This document shows, one piece after another, positions 56,074-64,000 of a stretch of 64,000 bases of DNA; the stretch's first letter is position 1, and each line of letters opens with the position of its first letter. The DNA comes from Pantoea sp. At-9b (GTDB lineage Bacteria > Pseudomonadota > Gammaproteobacteria > Enterobacterales > Enterobacteriaceae): NCBI RefSeq assembly GCF_000175935.2, contig NC_014837.1:1736001-1800000 (forward strand), in the 5' to 3' direction. The position numbers and the translations under genes are program-made. Below the pieces are notes generated by a model, which saw only the letters and a program-made list of their open reading frames with translations, was not told the DNA's origin and did not search any database.

Positions 56074-56871
56074 ATGAGTGGGGAATATGATGTCAATCTG
56101 CGCTACGGCGTGAACACCGACCTGGATCTAACCGGCAAAGTGGCGGTGGTGACGGGCGGTCTCGGCGGTATCGCGATGGCCAGCAATGCCATGCTGCTGG
56201 AGAAAGGTGCCCGGCTGGCGCTGCTTTACCCTCCGTTCGAAAGTGACAAAGTTGCCAGCGTCAGTGCGCAATTTGATGCCGGGCGGGTGTTACTGGTCTG
56301 CTGTGATGTCACCGATCCCGCCTCGGTGGAAGAGGCGTTCTCCACTGTGGAACAGCATTACGGCCAGCTCGATATCCTGGTGAACTGCGCGGGCTACGTG
56401 ATGTTGCAGCCGGTACTGGAAACGGATTTTGCCGAGTGGCAGAAGCAGATCGCCGTCAACCTCACCGGTCCTTTTCTCTGCTCGCAGGCTGCTGGTAAAC
56501 GCATGGTGCGTGCGGGTAAGGGCGGCAAAATTATCAATATCGCCTCACAGGCGGCATCCATCGCCATTGATAACCATGTGGCTTACACCTCTGCCAAAGC
56601 CGGTCTGCTGGGGATGACCAAAGTGATGGCAAAAGAATTCGCGCCGTACCGCATCAACGTCAACACCCTGTCCCCGACGGTGGTGCTGACGCCGATGGGC
56701 GAAAAAGCCTGGCGTGGTGAGAAAGGGGAAAAAATGAAAACCCTGATCCCACTGGGTCGTTTTGCCTATACCGACGAAATCGCGGCGGCCGTGCTGTTTT
56801 TCGCCAGCAACGCCAGCGACATGATCACCGGTGCCGATCTGATGATCGACGGTGGTTTCACCATTTGGTAA
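56074..56871 (+). CDS. SDR dehydrogenase, polyol/GolD-like
   Basis: A 265-residue short-chain dehydrogenase. The cofactor motif TGGLGGIAMA is near residue 30, NCAG follows, and the catalytic Tyr and Lys are in YTSAK. The N-terminal extension before the Rossmann fold (NLRYGVNTDLDLTGKVAVV) is like that of threitol/arabinitol dehydrogenases of the GolD type, so NAD-dependent polyol oxidation is likely but not proven. It is the first gene of the operon, with AAGGAG upstream, 65 bases before the binding-protein gene. Confidence 0.88.
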   Translation: MSGEYDVNLRYGVNTDLDLTGKVAVVTGGLGGIAMASNAMLLEKGARLALLYPPFESDKVASVSAQFDAGRVLLVCCDVTDPASVEEAFSTVEQHYGQLDILVNCAGYVMLQPVLETDFAEWQKQIAVNLTGPFLCSQAAGKRMVRAGKGGKIINIASQAASIAIDNHVAYTSAKAGLLGMTKVMAKEFAPYRINVNTLSPTVVLTPMGEKAWRGEKGEKMKTLIPLGRFAYTDEIAAAVLFFASNASDMITGADLMIDGGFTIW

Positions 56872-56936
56872 CTCCGCGCCTGCACCAGAGAAGGCGACAC
56901 CCTGCAAACGTAATAATTACAAAGAGAGACATCATC

Positions 56937-57872
56937 ATGAAAACCCGTACCCTGCTGTTTACTGCTCTTGCCAGCTGTCTGGTTTCGCAAGCCAGCCTCG
57001 CGGCGGATAAAGGCACCATCATGATTCTGGTGAATTCACTGGATAACCCTTATTACGCATCTGAAGCCAAAGGGGCCAACCTCAAAGCCCAGGCACTGGG
57101 TTACAAAACCTCGGTGCTGTCGCATGGCGAAGATGTGAAAAAACAGAGTGAGTTGATCGACGCCGCAATCGGCAAGAAAGTGCAGGGTATTGTGTTGGAT
57201 AACGCCGACTCGACCGCCAGTGTCGCGGCGATTAAAAAAGCCAAGGACGCCGGTATTCCGGTGGTGCTGATCAACCGTGAAATCCCGGTCGATGATGTGG
57301 CGCTGGTGCAGATTACGCACAACAACTTCCAGGCGGGTTCTGATGTCGCCAACGTGTTTGTCGAGAAGATGGGAGAGAAAGGGAAATATGCCGAACTGAC
57401 CTGCAACCTGGCGGATAACAACTGCGTCACGCGCTCCAAATCCTTCCATCAGGTGCTTGATCAATACCCGGATATGCAAAGCGTGGCACGTCAGGATGCC
57501 AAAGGAACCCTGATTGATGGCAAACGCATTATGGACAGCATTTTACAGGCGCACCCGGATGTGAAAGGGGTGATCTGCGGCAACGGTCCGGTGGCGCTGG
57601 GGGCGATTGCCGCATTGAAAGCGGCGGGGCGTAACGATGTCATCGTGGTGGGCATCGATGGCAGTAACGATGAGCGTGATGCCGTTGAGGCGGGTTCACT
57701 GAAAGCCACCGTGATGTTACAGGCGCAGGCGATTGCGGCGGAAGGCGTAACGGATCTCGATAACTATATCCAGAAAGGGACTAAACCCGAGAAGCAGCGT
57801 GTGATGTTCCGCGGCATTCTGATCACCCCGGACAATGCGAAAAACGTGCAGGATTTTAATTACAAATCTTAA
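56937..57872 (+). CDS. Sugar ABC transporter substrate-binding protein (RbsB-like)
   Basis: A 311-residue periplasmic binding protein of the ribose/galactose family. The Sec signal peptide ends ASLAA (residues 1-22). The mature protein begins DKGTIMILVNSLDNPYYA, the usual first strand of these receptors, and continues with VLDNADSTASVAAI and VVGIDGSNDERDAV. It delivers a sugar or polyol to the RbsA/RbsC-type transporter encoded at 58538-61155. The ligand is unknown. Confidence 0.92.
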   Translation: MKTRTLLFTALASCLVSQASLAADKGTIMILVNSLDNPYYASEAKGANLKAQALGYKTSVLSHGEDVKKQSELIDAAIGKKVQGIVLDNADSTASVAAIKKAKDAGIPVVLINREIPVDDVALVQITHNNFQAGSDVANVFVEKMGEKGKYAELTCNLADNNCVTRSKSFHQVLDQYPDMQSVARQDAKGTLIDGKRIMDSILQAHPDVKGVICGNGPVALGAIAALKAAGRNDVIVVGIDGSNDERDAVEAGSLKATVMLQAQAIAAEGVTDLDNYIQKGTKPEKQRVMFRGILITPDNAKNVQDFNYKS

Positions 57873-57916
57873 TTACGTACAGGTGCGCCCGCGTGCCGGG
57901 CGCCAGGGAGAATGTG

Positions 57917-58528
57917 ATGTACAGACGACTCTGGCTACTGCTTCCTGTCGTGATCCTCAGCGGTTGCCGCATTGTGTCGCAGCAGGAGCTGGCCGACCTG
58001 AAAAATCCCCCCAATCCACAGATGGCGAACATCGCCCTGACGTGGCAGCAGAAGCTGGTGCCACAGGTAGCGCATGAGGCGAAGCCCCTCGCGCAATTGA
58101 TGAAAGAACTGCAGTCGGCGAAGGATTTTGACACCGCTTGCAAAACCTACGGTTATCGCAGCCAGGAAGAGAATCCCTGTGTATTCAGCGTCAGCGTCCA
58201 GGGGGATGTCACGGCGGTGAACACCACGTCGCGCAGCGGAAAAATGACGGTGAAAGACAGCTCCGGTGAAGAGGTGACGATACAGATGGGGCCGATTATT
58301 CGCGGCACCGCCTTGCGGGATGTGTATAAAGGCGCCAGCTATCAGGATTTCAACGATCAGGTGTTGTTTGGCGACTATGGCCGCGCTATCAACCAGCAGG
58401 CTTCGAACATGATGCAAGGATTCAAACCGCAGGTGGGCGATAAAGTGGCGCTGGCTGGCGTGTTCAGCAGTTGGGATATTCCACAACAGGCACCGGATAT
58501 CACGCCGGCGCAAATCACCCGACAATAG
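57917..58528 (+). CDS. DUF2291 lipoprotein
   Basis: A 203-residue lipoprotein: signal peptide with lipobox LSGC (Cys near residue 16). It belongs to the DUF2291 family, which I know only as a frequent companion of ribose-type ABC operons. The mature part reads AHEAKPLAQLMKELQSAKDFDTACKTYGYRSQEE and GPIIRGTALRDVYKGASYQDF. The start at 57917 follows AGGGAGAA. It may help the binding protein or anchor the transporter, but no function is established. Confidence 0.8.
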   Translation: MYRRLWLLLPVVILSGCRIVSQQELADLKNPPNPQMANIALTWQQKLVPQVAHEAKPLAQLMKELQSAKDFDTACKTYGYRSQEENPCVFSVSVQGDVTAVNTTSRSGKMTVKDSSGEEVTIQMGPIIRGTALRDVYKGASYQDFNDQVLFGDYGRAINQQASNMMQGFKPQVGDKVALAGVFSSWDIPQQAPDITPAQITRQ

Positions 58529-58537
58529 GAGATGACG

Positions 58538-60070
58538 ATGCAAAATCTTCAGCCTGCCGAACAGTCGGATGTGATTATCGAAACCCGCAATGTCTCGCGT
58601 ATCTACCCGGGCGTCACCGCCCTCGACCAGGTCAATTATCGCGTCTGGCGCAACAAGGTTAACGTGTTAATTGGTGAAAACGGGGCCGGTAAATCCACCA
58701 TGATGAAAATGCTGGCGGGGGTGGAAACGCCGTCCTCCGGCGAGATCCTGCTGGACGGTCAACCGGTGTCGTTGCACTCCACCCATCAGGCCGAGCAGCA
58801 CGGTATCAGCATTATTTTCCAGGAACTGAACCTGTTCCCGAATATGAATGTGATGGACAACATCTTTATCGCGAACGAATTTTTCCAGCGCGGAGTGATC
58901 AACGAAAAATATCAATACGCGCTGGCGAAATCCCTGCTGGAACGGCTGGAGCTGGATGTGGACCCCTATGCCCCATTGGGTGAACTGGGCATCGGCCATC
59001 AGCAACTGGTAGAGATTGCGCGGGCGCTGTCAAAAGATACGCGAGTGCTGATCATGGATGAACCGACCAGCGCGCTCAGCCAGTCGGAAGTTAAGGTGTT
59101 GTTCAACGTGATTGAACAACTGAAGCGGCGTGGCGTGACCATCATCTATATCTCCCATCGGCTGGAGGAGTTGATGGAGATTGGCGACCATATCACCATT
59201 TTCCGCGACGGGCGTTTTATCAGCGAGCGTGAAGTCCGGGATGCCTCAATCCCGTGGATCATCGAGCAGATGGTGGGGGACAAGAAAAAGCATTTTGATT
59301 ACCAGCCCGCTGCGCAGGGTGACACGGTCATGCAGGTCAACGGTTTGACGGCGTTGCATCAAAACGGCGGTTACAAACTCAATGACGTCTCTTTTTCGTT
59401 ACGCAAAGGCGAGGTGATCGGCATCTATGGTCTGCTGGGGGCCGGGCGTACTGAATTGTTTAAGGGGCTGATAGGCATGATGCCGTGCCAGTCGGGTAGC
59501 GTCAGCCTGAACGGTGAAAACCTCGATCGACACAACTTTCAGCAGCGCCTGAAAAAAGGCATCACCCTGGTGCCGGAAGATCGCCAGACCGAAGGCGTGG
59601 TGCAGTTGATGTCGATCACCGCCAACATGACGCTGACCGAACTGAGCCTGCGCGGTTTTCGTCGTGCGCTGCGCCTGCTCAACCCACAAAAGGAACAGCG
59701 TCGGGTTGACGAAATGATTGGCCATCTGGCGATCAAAGTCAGCGATCCTGAACTGCCCATCACCTCACTCAGCGGCGGCAACCAGCAGAAAGTGGTACTG
59801 GGTAAAGCGCTGATGACGGGGCCGCAGGTGGTGCTGCTGGATGAACCGACGCGTGGTATTGACGTCGGGGCAAAAACCGATGTGTACCACCTGATTGGCA
59901 ACCTGGCACAGCAAGGGCTGGCGGTGATGTTCTCTTCTTCTGAACTGGATGAAGTGATGGCGCTGGCAGACCGCATTCTGGTGATGGCCGATGGCCGTAT
60001 CACCGCCGATCTGTCACGACGTGAAGCGACCAGGGAAGCCCTGATCAGCGCTTCAACACCGCATGACTGA
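58538..60070 (+). CDS. Sugar ABC transporter ATP-binding protein (RbsA-like)
   Basis: A 510-residue double ATPase. The first half has a full Walker A (IGENGAGKST), Walker B LIMDEPTSAL and the IYISHRLEEL switch region. The second half has a degenerate P-loop (GLLGAGRTEL) but an intact LSGGNQQK signature, the usual asymmetry of RbsA/MglA proteins. The ATG at 58538 is better spaced from AGGAG than the ATG at 58532. It pairs with the permease that follows after 17 bases. Confidence 0.93.
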   Translation: MQNLQPAEQSDVIIETRNVSRIYPGVTALDQVNYRVWRNKVNVLIGENGAGKSTMMKMLAGVETPSSGEILLDGQPVSLHSTHQAEQHGISIIFQELNLFPNMNVMDNIFIANEFFQRGVINEKYQYALAKSLLERLELDVDPYAPLGELGIGHQQLVEIARALSKDTRVLIMDEPTSALSQSEVKVLFNVIEQLKRRGVTIIYISHRLEELMEIGDHITIFRDGRFISEREVRDASIPWIIEQMVGDKKKHFDYQPAAQGDTVMQVNGLTALHQNGGYKLNDVSFSLRKGEVIGIYGLLGAGRTELFKGLIGMMPCQSGSVSLNGENLDRHNFQQRLKKGITLVPEDRQTEGVVQLMSITANMTLTELSLRGFRRALRLLNPQKEQRRVDEMIGHLAIKVSDPELPITSLSGGNQQKVVLGKALMTGPQVVLLDEPTRGIDVGAKTDVYHLIGNLAQQGLAVMFSSSELDEVMALADRILVMADGRITADLSRREATREALISASTPHD

Positions 60071-60087
60071 GCCTTCCGGAGAGAATC

Positions 60088-61155
60088 ATGAATAAAAAAT
60101 ATCTGCTTTATATGTACTTGCTGAAGGCGCGCACCTTTATTGCCTTATTGATCGTCATTGGCTTTTTCAGCCTGATGGTGCCGAATTTTCTGACCACCTC
60201 CAACCTGCTGATCATGACGCAGCATGTGGCGATTACCGGTTTACTGGCTATCGGTATGACGCTGGTGATCCTGACCGGCGGTATCGATCTGTCGGTCGGG
60301 GCGGTGGCCGGGATTTGCGGCATGGTGGCCGGTGCGCTGCTCACCAACGGCTTACCGTTGTGGGGCGGTAACGTGATGTTCTTCAACGTGCCGGAAGTGA
60401 TTTTGCTGGTGGCGCTGTTTGGCGTGTTGCTGGGCCTGATTAATGGCGCGGTGGTCACCCGGCTGGGGGTGGCCCCTTTTATCTGTACCCTCGGCATGAT
60501 GTATGTCGCGCGCGGTTCAGCATTGCTGTTCAACGACGGTAGCACCTACGCCAACCTGGTGGGGATGCCCGAGTTAGGCAATACCGGTTTTGCCTTGCTG
60601 GGTTCCGGTACGGTGCTGGGCATCTATATCCCCATCTGGCTGATGGTGGGCTTCCTGCTGCTCGGCCTCTATCTGACGCGCAAAACGCCCCTCGGGCGCT
60701 ATATCTATGCCACCGGTGGCAACGAATCGGCGGCACGTCTGGCGGGCGTCCCGATCATTAAAGTGAAGGTGTTTGTGTATGCCTTCTCCGGCCTGTGCGC
60801 GGCGCTGGTGGGATTGGTGGTGGCATCGCAGCTACAAACCGCGCATCCGATGACCGGCAACATGTTTGAGATGGACGCCATCGGTGCCACGGTATTAGGC
60901 GGTACAGCGCTGGCAGGCGGACGTGGTCGGGTATCTGGCTCGATTATCGGGGCGTTTGTCATCGTGTTTCTGGCCGATGGCATGGTGATGATGGGGGTCA
61001 GTGATTTCTGGCAAATGGTGATTAAAGGTCTGGTGATTGTGACCGCGGTGGTGATCGATCAGTTCCAGCAAAAATTACAAAGCAAGGTGGTGCTGCTGCG
61101 CAGGCATGAAAAAAAGCAGCAATCAGCCGCCCTGTCTGAAGTGAGTCACGGATAA
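60088..61155 (+). CDS. Sugar ABC transporter permease (RbsC-like)
   Basis: A 355-residue permease with about nine membrane segments. Family blocks are [41 protein letters not shown] and [25 protein letters not shown]. Its C-terminal 35 residues are basic and cytoplasmic. It forms the channel of the importer with the binding protein and the double ATPase. The following SDR gene starts 11 bases downstream after AGGAGG. Confidence 0.93.
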   Translation: MNKKYLLYMYLLKARTFIALLIVIGFFSLMVPNFLTTSNLLIMTQHVAITGLLAIGMTLVILTGGIDLSVGAVAGICGMVAGALLTNGLPLWGGNVMFFNVPEVILLVALFGVLLGLINGAVVTRLGVAPFICTLGMMYVARGSALLFNDGSTYANLVGMPELGNTGFALLGSGTVLGIYIPIWLMVGFLLLGLYLTRKTPLGRYIYATGGNESAARLAGVPIIKVKVFVYAFSGLCAALVGLVVASQLQTAHPMTGNMFEMDAIGATVLGGTALAGGRGRVSGSIIGAFVIVFLADGMVMMGVSDFWQMVIKGLVIVTAVVIDQFQQKLQSKVVLLRRHEKKQQSAALSEVSHG

Positions 61156-61166
61156 CAGGAGGCAAT

Positions 61167-61964
61167 ATGACGCGTGATTTTAGTGGAAAGACGGTGGTGA
61201 TTACCGGTGCCTGTCGTGGCATCGGCGCGGGTATCGCCGCGCGTTTCGCACGGGACGGCGCACGGCTGGTGATGGTGTCGAATGCAGAACGGGTGTTTGC
61301 AACCGCCAACGTGTTAACACAGCAATATGGCAGCGAGATCCTTGCCCTCCAGGTGGATGTCACCAACGAGTCGGAAGTGCAGCAGCTTTATCAGCAGGCG
61401 GCGGAACGTTTTGGCAGCATTGATGTGTCGATTCAGAATGCCGGGGTGATCACCATTGATCGCTTCGACACCATGCCGAAAAGTGATTTTGACAAGATTC
61501 TGGCGGTGAATACCACCGGGGTCTGGCTGTGCTGTCGTGAAGCGGCAAAATATATGGTGAAGCAAGGCGGGGGGAGTTTGATCAACACCTCATCGGGACA
61601 GGGACGGCAGGGGTTTATCTATACCCCGCATTATGCCGCCAGCAAGATGGGGGTGATTGGCATCACGCAAAGCCTGGCGCTGGAACTGGCACCCTGGCAT
61701 ATCACCGTCAACGCCTTTTGCCCTGGCATCATCGAAAGCGAAATGTGGGATTACAATGACCGGGTGTGGGGCGAAATCCTTAGTAGCGACAAGAAACAGT
61801 ATGGCAAGGGCGAATTGATGGCGGAATGGGTGGAGAATATTCCGTTGAAACGCGCCGGACAACCTGAGGATGTCGCCGGGCTGGTGGCGTTTCTGGCATC
61901 CGATGATGCCCGTTATATCACCGGTCAAACCATCAACGTGGATGGCGGTCTGATTTTTTCGTGA
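61167..61964 (+). CDS. SDR dehydrogenase (sugar/polyol type)
   Basis: A 265-residue SDR with an intact active site: [10 protein letters not shown] cofactor loop, QNAG in the NNAG position, Ser in TSSGQG and Tyr/Lys in YAASK. A segment [13 protein letters not shown] before the last strands is common among sorbitol- and butanediol-dehydrogenase-like members. It differs from the first SDR of the operon, so two successive oxidations or an oxidation/reduction pair seem likely. No kinase gene is in the window. Confidence 0.9.
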   Translation: MTRDFSGKTVVITGACRGIGAGIAARFARDGARLVMVSNAERVFATANVLTQQYGSEILALQVDVTNESEVQQLYQQAAERFGSIDVSIQNAGVITIDRFDTMPKSDFDKILAVNTTGVWLCCREAAKYMVKQGGGSLINTSSGQGRQGFIYTPHYAASKMGVIGITQSLALELAPWHITVNAFCPGIIESEMWDYNDRVWGEILSSDKKQYGKGELMAEWVENIPLKRAGQPEDVAGLVAFLASDDARYITGQTINVDGGLIFS

Positions 61965-61982
61965 ATGCTGTGGCAGTAGCGT

Positions 61983-62014
61983 CGCGCAGGTTGTGCACAT
62001 TGGCAACCTGCGCG
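61983..62014 (+). terminator. Hairpin at the end of the ABC/SDR operon
   Basis: CGCGCAGGTTG and CAACCTGCGCG form a perfect 11-bp stem with a ten-base loop, 18 bases after the SDR stop. No T-run follows, so it is termination-like but unproven. Confidence 0.5.
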
Positions 62015-62140
62015 TCAGATACGACGCAAGCGTAATCAGACAGCATGAGGCTGCGAAAAGTCAGGAATATGTTAAGGTAAAAAGATGTGATTTTGTGAGA
62101 GACCTCTAATTTTTACCTGAGCTGAAACCTGATTTTGCCC

Positions 62141-63577
62141 ATGTTACTTGTTGTTTTAACGCCTTCATCCCGACGTATCACCCTCGGTGCGATCGCACTG
62201 CTGGTCACTGTGCCTGCTGTTCAGGCGTTTAACCGCGACGCGACGATTTCCGACACACCGTTCAGCGATGCGGCGCGATTTCAGAAAATGGCAGACGCAT
62301 TGCCCGCACTTGGCTATCAGGACGACAGCAGCAATTTCTCGCAAAAACTGGCGGATATGGCCAAAAGCATTGGTGAAGCCAGCGAAAACAGCAGCGATAC
62401 CACCTTCGGGCACCAGGCCGGGCTGTGGGCCTTTAATCATTTCCGCGAAGAAGTGGCGCAGCGGGTATCGAGTGAAGGGGAGTCGTTGCTGTCACCTTAC
62501 GGCAATGCGCAGATCGATTTTGCTGTTGATATGAATGGGAATTTTACTGGCAGTGGGGCTGAATTACTCACTCCGTGGGCCGATCGTAATCGTTATCTTA
62601 CCTTTAGCCAGGTGGGTTTCCATCAAACAGATGATGGGCTGGTGGGCAATGCCGGGTTAGGGCAACGTTGGGTCGCCGGGAGCTGGCTGCTGGGTTATAA
62701 CGCCTTTGTCGATCATCTGTTTACCAGCCCGTTGCAACGCGGTTCCCTTGGTACCGAAGCCTGGGCAGACTATCTACGCTTTTCGGCCAATTACTATTAT
62801 CCGCTATCGGGATGGCATAATGGTGACCCCACGCAACAGCAGCGTATGGCACGCGGTTATGATTTTACCACCCAGGGTTATCTGCCTTTCTATCGTCAAC
62901 TCGGGATGTCGGTCAGTTGGGAGCAGTATCTGGGACAGGATGTTGACCTGTTCAATTCCGGCACGCGTTACCATAACCCGTCGGCACTCACCTTCGGTCT
63001 TTCCTATACGCCGGTGCCGTTAGTCACTGTTTCCGCCAGCCACAAAACCAGTAGTGAAGGGGAGAGTCAGGATCAGTTTGGCTTGCGCCTCAATTATCGC
63101 TTTGGTGTGGCGCTAAGCCAGCAACTGAGCGCCGATAATGTGGCGGCAGCCCGCTCATTGCGCGGCAGTCGCTATGACACGGTCACGCGTAATTACACGC
63201 CGGTGCTGGAATACCGGCAGCGCCAGACGTTGTCGGTATTTCTCGCCACCCCGCCGTGGCAGCTGAACGCGGGTGAAAGTCTGCCATTAAAACTGCAAAT
63301 TCGATCTGCCAATGCGATCGCTGGAGTGAGCTGGCAGGGTGATACCCAGGCGCTAAGCCTGACGCCACCGGCGAATAATCAAGACCCGCAGGGCTGGAGC
63401 ATTATTATGCCCGCATGGGATAGCACGCCAGGAGCCAGTAACCGCTATCGTTTGGCGGTTACGCTGGAGGACAGTAAACAACAGCGTGTCACCTCAAACT
63501 GGATTACCTTGCAGGTCGAACAACCGTTTGCAATGGAGTCAGCGGCTGATAATCGATTTGACCTGCTGGAGCCGTGA
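62141..63577 (+). CDS. ychO: Inverse autotransporter-like outer membrane protein YchO
   Basis: A 478-residue protein of the intimin/invasin beta-domain family, colinear with E. coli YchO (464 residues). A signal peptide ends around VQA. The beta-barrel shows the family blocks SPYGNAQIDFAVD, VGNAGLGQRWVAGSWLLGYNAFVDH, RMARGYDFTTQ and DVDLFNSGTRYHNP. It ends with one Ig-like domain of about 100 residues and lacks the long passenger of adhesins. The ATG at 62141 has only a weak ribosome site; a TTG at 62135 is in frame. E. coli YchO is linked to adhesion and invasion. Confidence 0.9.
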   Translation: MLLVVLTPSSRRITLGAIALLVTVPAVQAFNRDATISDTPFSDAARFQKMADALPALGYQDDSSNFSQKLADMAKSIGEASENSSDTTFGHQAGLWAFNHFREEVAQRVSSEGESLLSPYGNAQIDFAVDMNGNFTGSGAELLTPWADRNRYLTFSQVGFHQTDDGLVGNAGLGQRWVAGSWLLGYNAFVDHLFTSPLQRGSLGTEAWADYLRFSANYYYPLSGWHNGDPTQQQRMARGYDFTTQGYLPFYRQLGMSVSWEQYLGQDVDLFNSGTRYHNPSALTFGLSYTPVPLVTVSASHKTSSEGESQDQFGLRLNYRFGVALSQQLSADNVAAARSLRGSRYDTVTRNYTPVLEYRQRQTLSVFLATPPWQLNAGESLPLKLQIRSANAIAGVSWQGDTQALSLTPPANNQDPQGWSIIMPAWDSTPGASNRYRLAVTLEDSKQQRVTSNWITLQVEQPFAMESAADNRFDLLEP

Positions 63578-63589
63578 CCAGAAAAAAGA

Positions 63590-63611
63590 AAGGGCAGCTT
63601 TCGCTGCCCTT
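63590..63611 (-). terminator. Rho-independent terminator of the porin gene
   Basis: AAGGGCAGC-TTTC-GCTGCCCTT with TTTCTTTTTTC after it on the minus strand, about 50 bases beyond the porin stop. Bases on the plus side do not form a T-run, so it serves the porin gene. Confidence 0.88.
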
Positions 63612-63661
63612 GGGACATCCGGTTGACACGGGCCGGATGTGACAATGAGGGTAAAACTGAC

Positions 63662-64000
63662 TTAGAACTGGTAAACCAGACCAACAACGGTGATGTCGTC
63701 GGTTGCCAGACCCAGCGGGTTGTTGTCCTTCAACAGGTTGATGCGGTATTCCGCATAGGTAGACATGTTTTTGTTGAAGTAGTACGTCGCACCGATAGAC
63801 ACATATTTAAAGATATCCGCATCGCCGATGTCTTCGATGTCTTTACCTTTCGAAGAGACGTAAGCCAGTGACGGACGGAAACCGTTCAGGAACTGATACT
63901 GTGCAACTGCTTCGAAGTTGACAGCTTTGTTAGCAAAACCACCAGAGATCGGGGTAGCGTTCTGGGTCTGGCCGTACATGGTTGCCAGGTAGATCTGGTT
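63662..64000 (-). CDS. OmpC/OmpF-type porin, C-terminal part (runs off the window)
   Basis: The last 112 residues of a general trimeric porin. It shows typical final strands: [45 protein letters not shown] and the terminal Phe of VGLVYQF needed for BAM assembly. The frame stays open to the window edge, so the start and most of the barrel lie beyond it. OmpC and OmpF cannot be told apart from this piece. It is convergent with ychO. Confidence 0.93.
   Translation of the reverse strand, partial: NQIYLATMYGQTQNATPISGGFANKAVNFEAVAQYQFLNGFRPSLAYVSSKGKDIEDIGDADIFKYVSIGATYYFNKNMSTYAEYRINLLKDNNPLGLATDDITVVGLVYQF

Overview
The window looks like a chromosomal segment of an enterobacterium, most likely Erwiniaceae (Pantoea/Erwinia-like). 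The otsBA-flhDC-motAB-cheAW-MCPs-cheRBYZ block is syntenic with Escherichia coli, DcuS, DcuR, YchO, FlhDC and the Che proteins read as close orthologues, and a secreted GH28 pectinase and a PQQ dehydrogenase suggest a plant-associated lifestyle. The genus assignment is inference.

Region by region. 1-3200: a class I glutamine amidotransferase, a SAM methyltransferase and an AldB/ExaC-type aldehyde dehydrogenase. 3300-15920: a large accessory catabolic cluster made of an amino-acid-type ABC transporter, a KstD/fumarate-reductase-like flavoprotein, an SDR lacking the usual catalytic Tyr, a luciferase-like monooxygenase, a Rieske oxygenase, an aldo/keto reductase, a GlnT-type glutamine-synthetase-like ligase, a TetR repressor, a MetX-like acyltransferase, and a two-gene operon that resembles the two halves of cucumopine synthase (a DUF3830 cyclophilin-like protein and a helical-bundle protein). 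Five copies of an AT-rich operator near TTAATTAATCAGTTAATTAA sit at its promoters, and two of these promoters carry sigma-54 -24/-12 elements. I infer a TetR-repressed, nitrogen-responsive pathway for an unknown amine- or amino-acid-derived compound. This is the best candidate for an undescribed system.

16080-26200: a C4-dicarboxylate/fumarate module. It has class I fumarase, a TtdT-type dicarboxylate transporter, a soluble three-domain NADH:fumarate reductase with a covalent-FMN motif, its ApbE flavin transferase, and the DcuS/DcuR sensor pair. A perfect FNR box lies in the divergent promoter region. 26270-28060: msrA, a flavin reductase and a small P-loop kinase. 28070-35490: umuC and umuD, each with its own LexA box but separated by an oppositely oriented nitrate/taurine-type ABC transporter and a PQQ dehydrogenase. 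35560-36906: GH28 polygalacturonase.

37300-54770: trehalose synthesis (otsBA), then the flagellar master regulator flhDC behind a 1-kb regulatory region with a consensus CRP site, then motAB and the chemotaxis genes with three MCP genes. Each MCP gene has a sigma-28-like promoter, and two share an almost identical 760-bp signalling segment. 54880-61964: a DeoR-regulated sugar or polyol ABC transporter operon with two SDR dehydrogenases, placed where flhBAE would follow in E. coli. 62140-64000: ychO and the C-terminal part of an OmpC/OmpF-type porin running off the window.

A palindromic repeat family (core GCGCGATTTATCGCGC flanked by GTAGCG) occurs at eight intergenic loci, usually as inverted pairs. 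I saw no tRNA, rRNA, CRISPR array, transposase or prophage gene.
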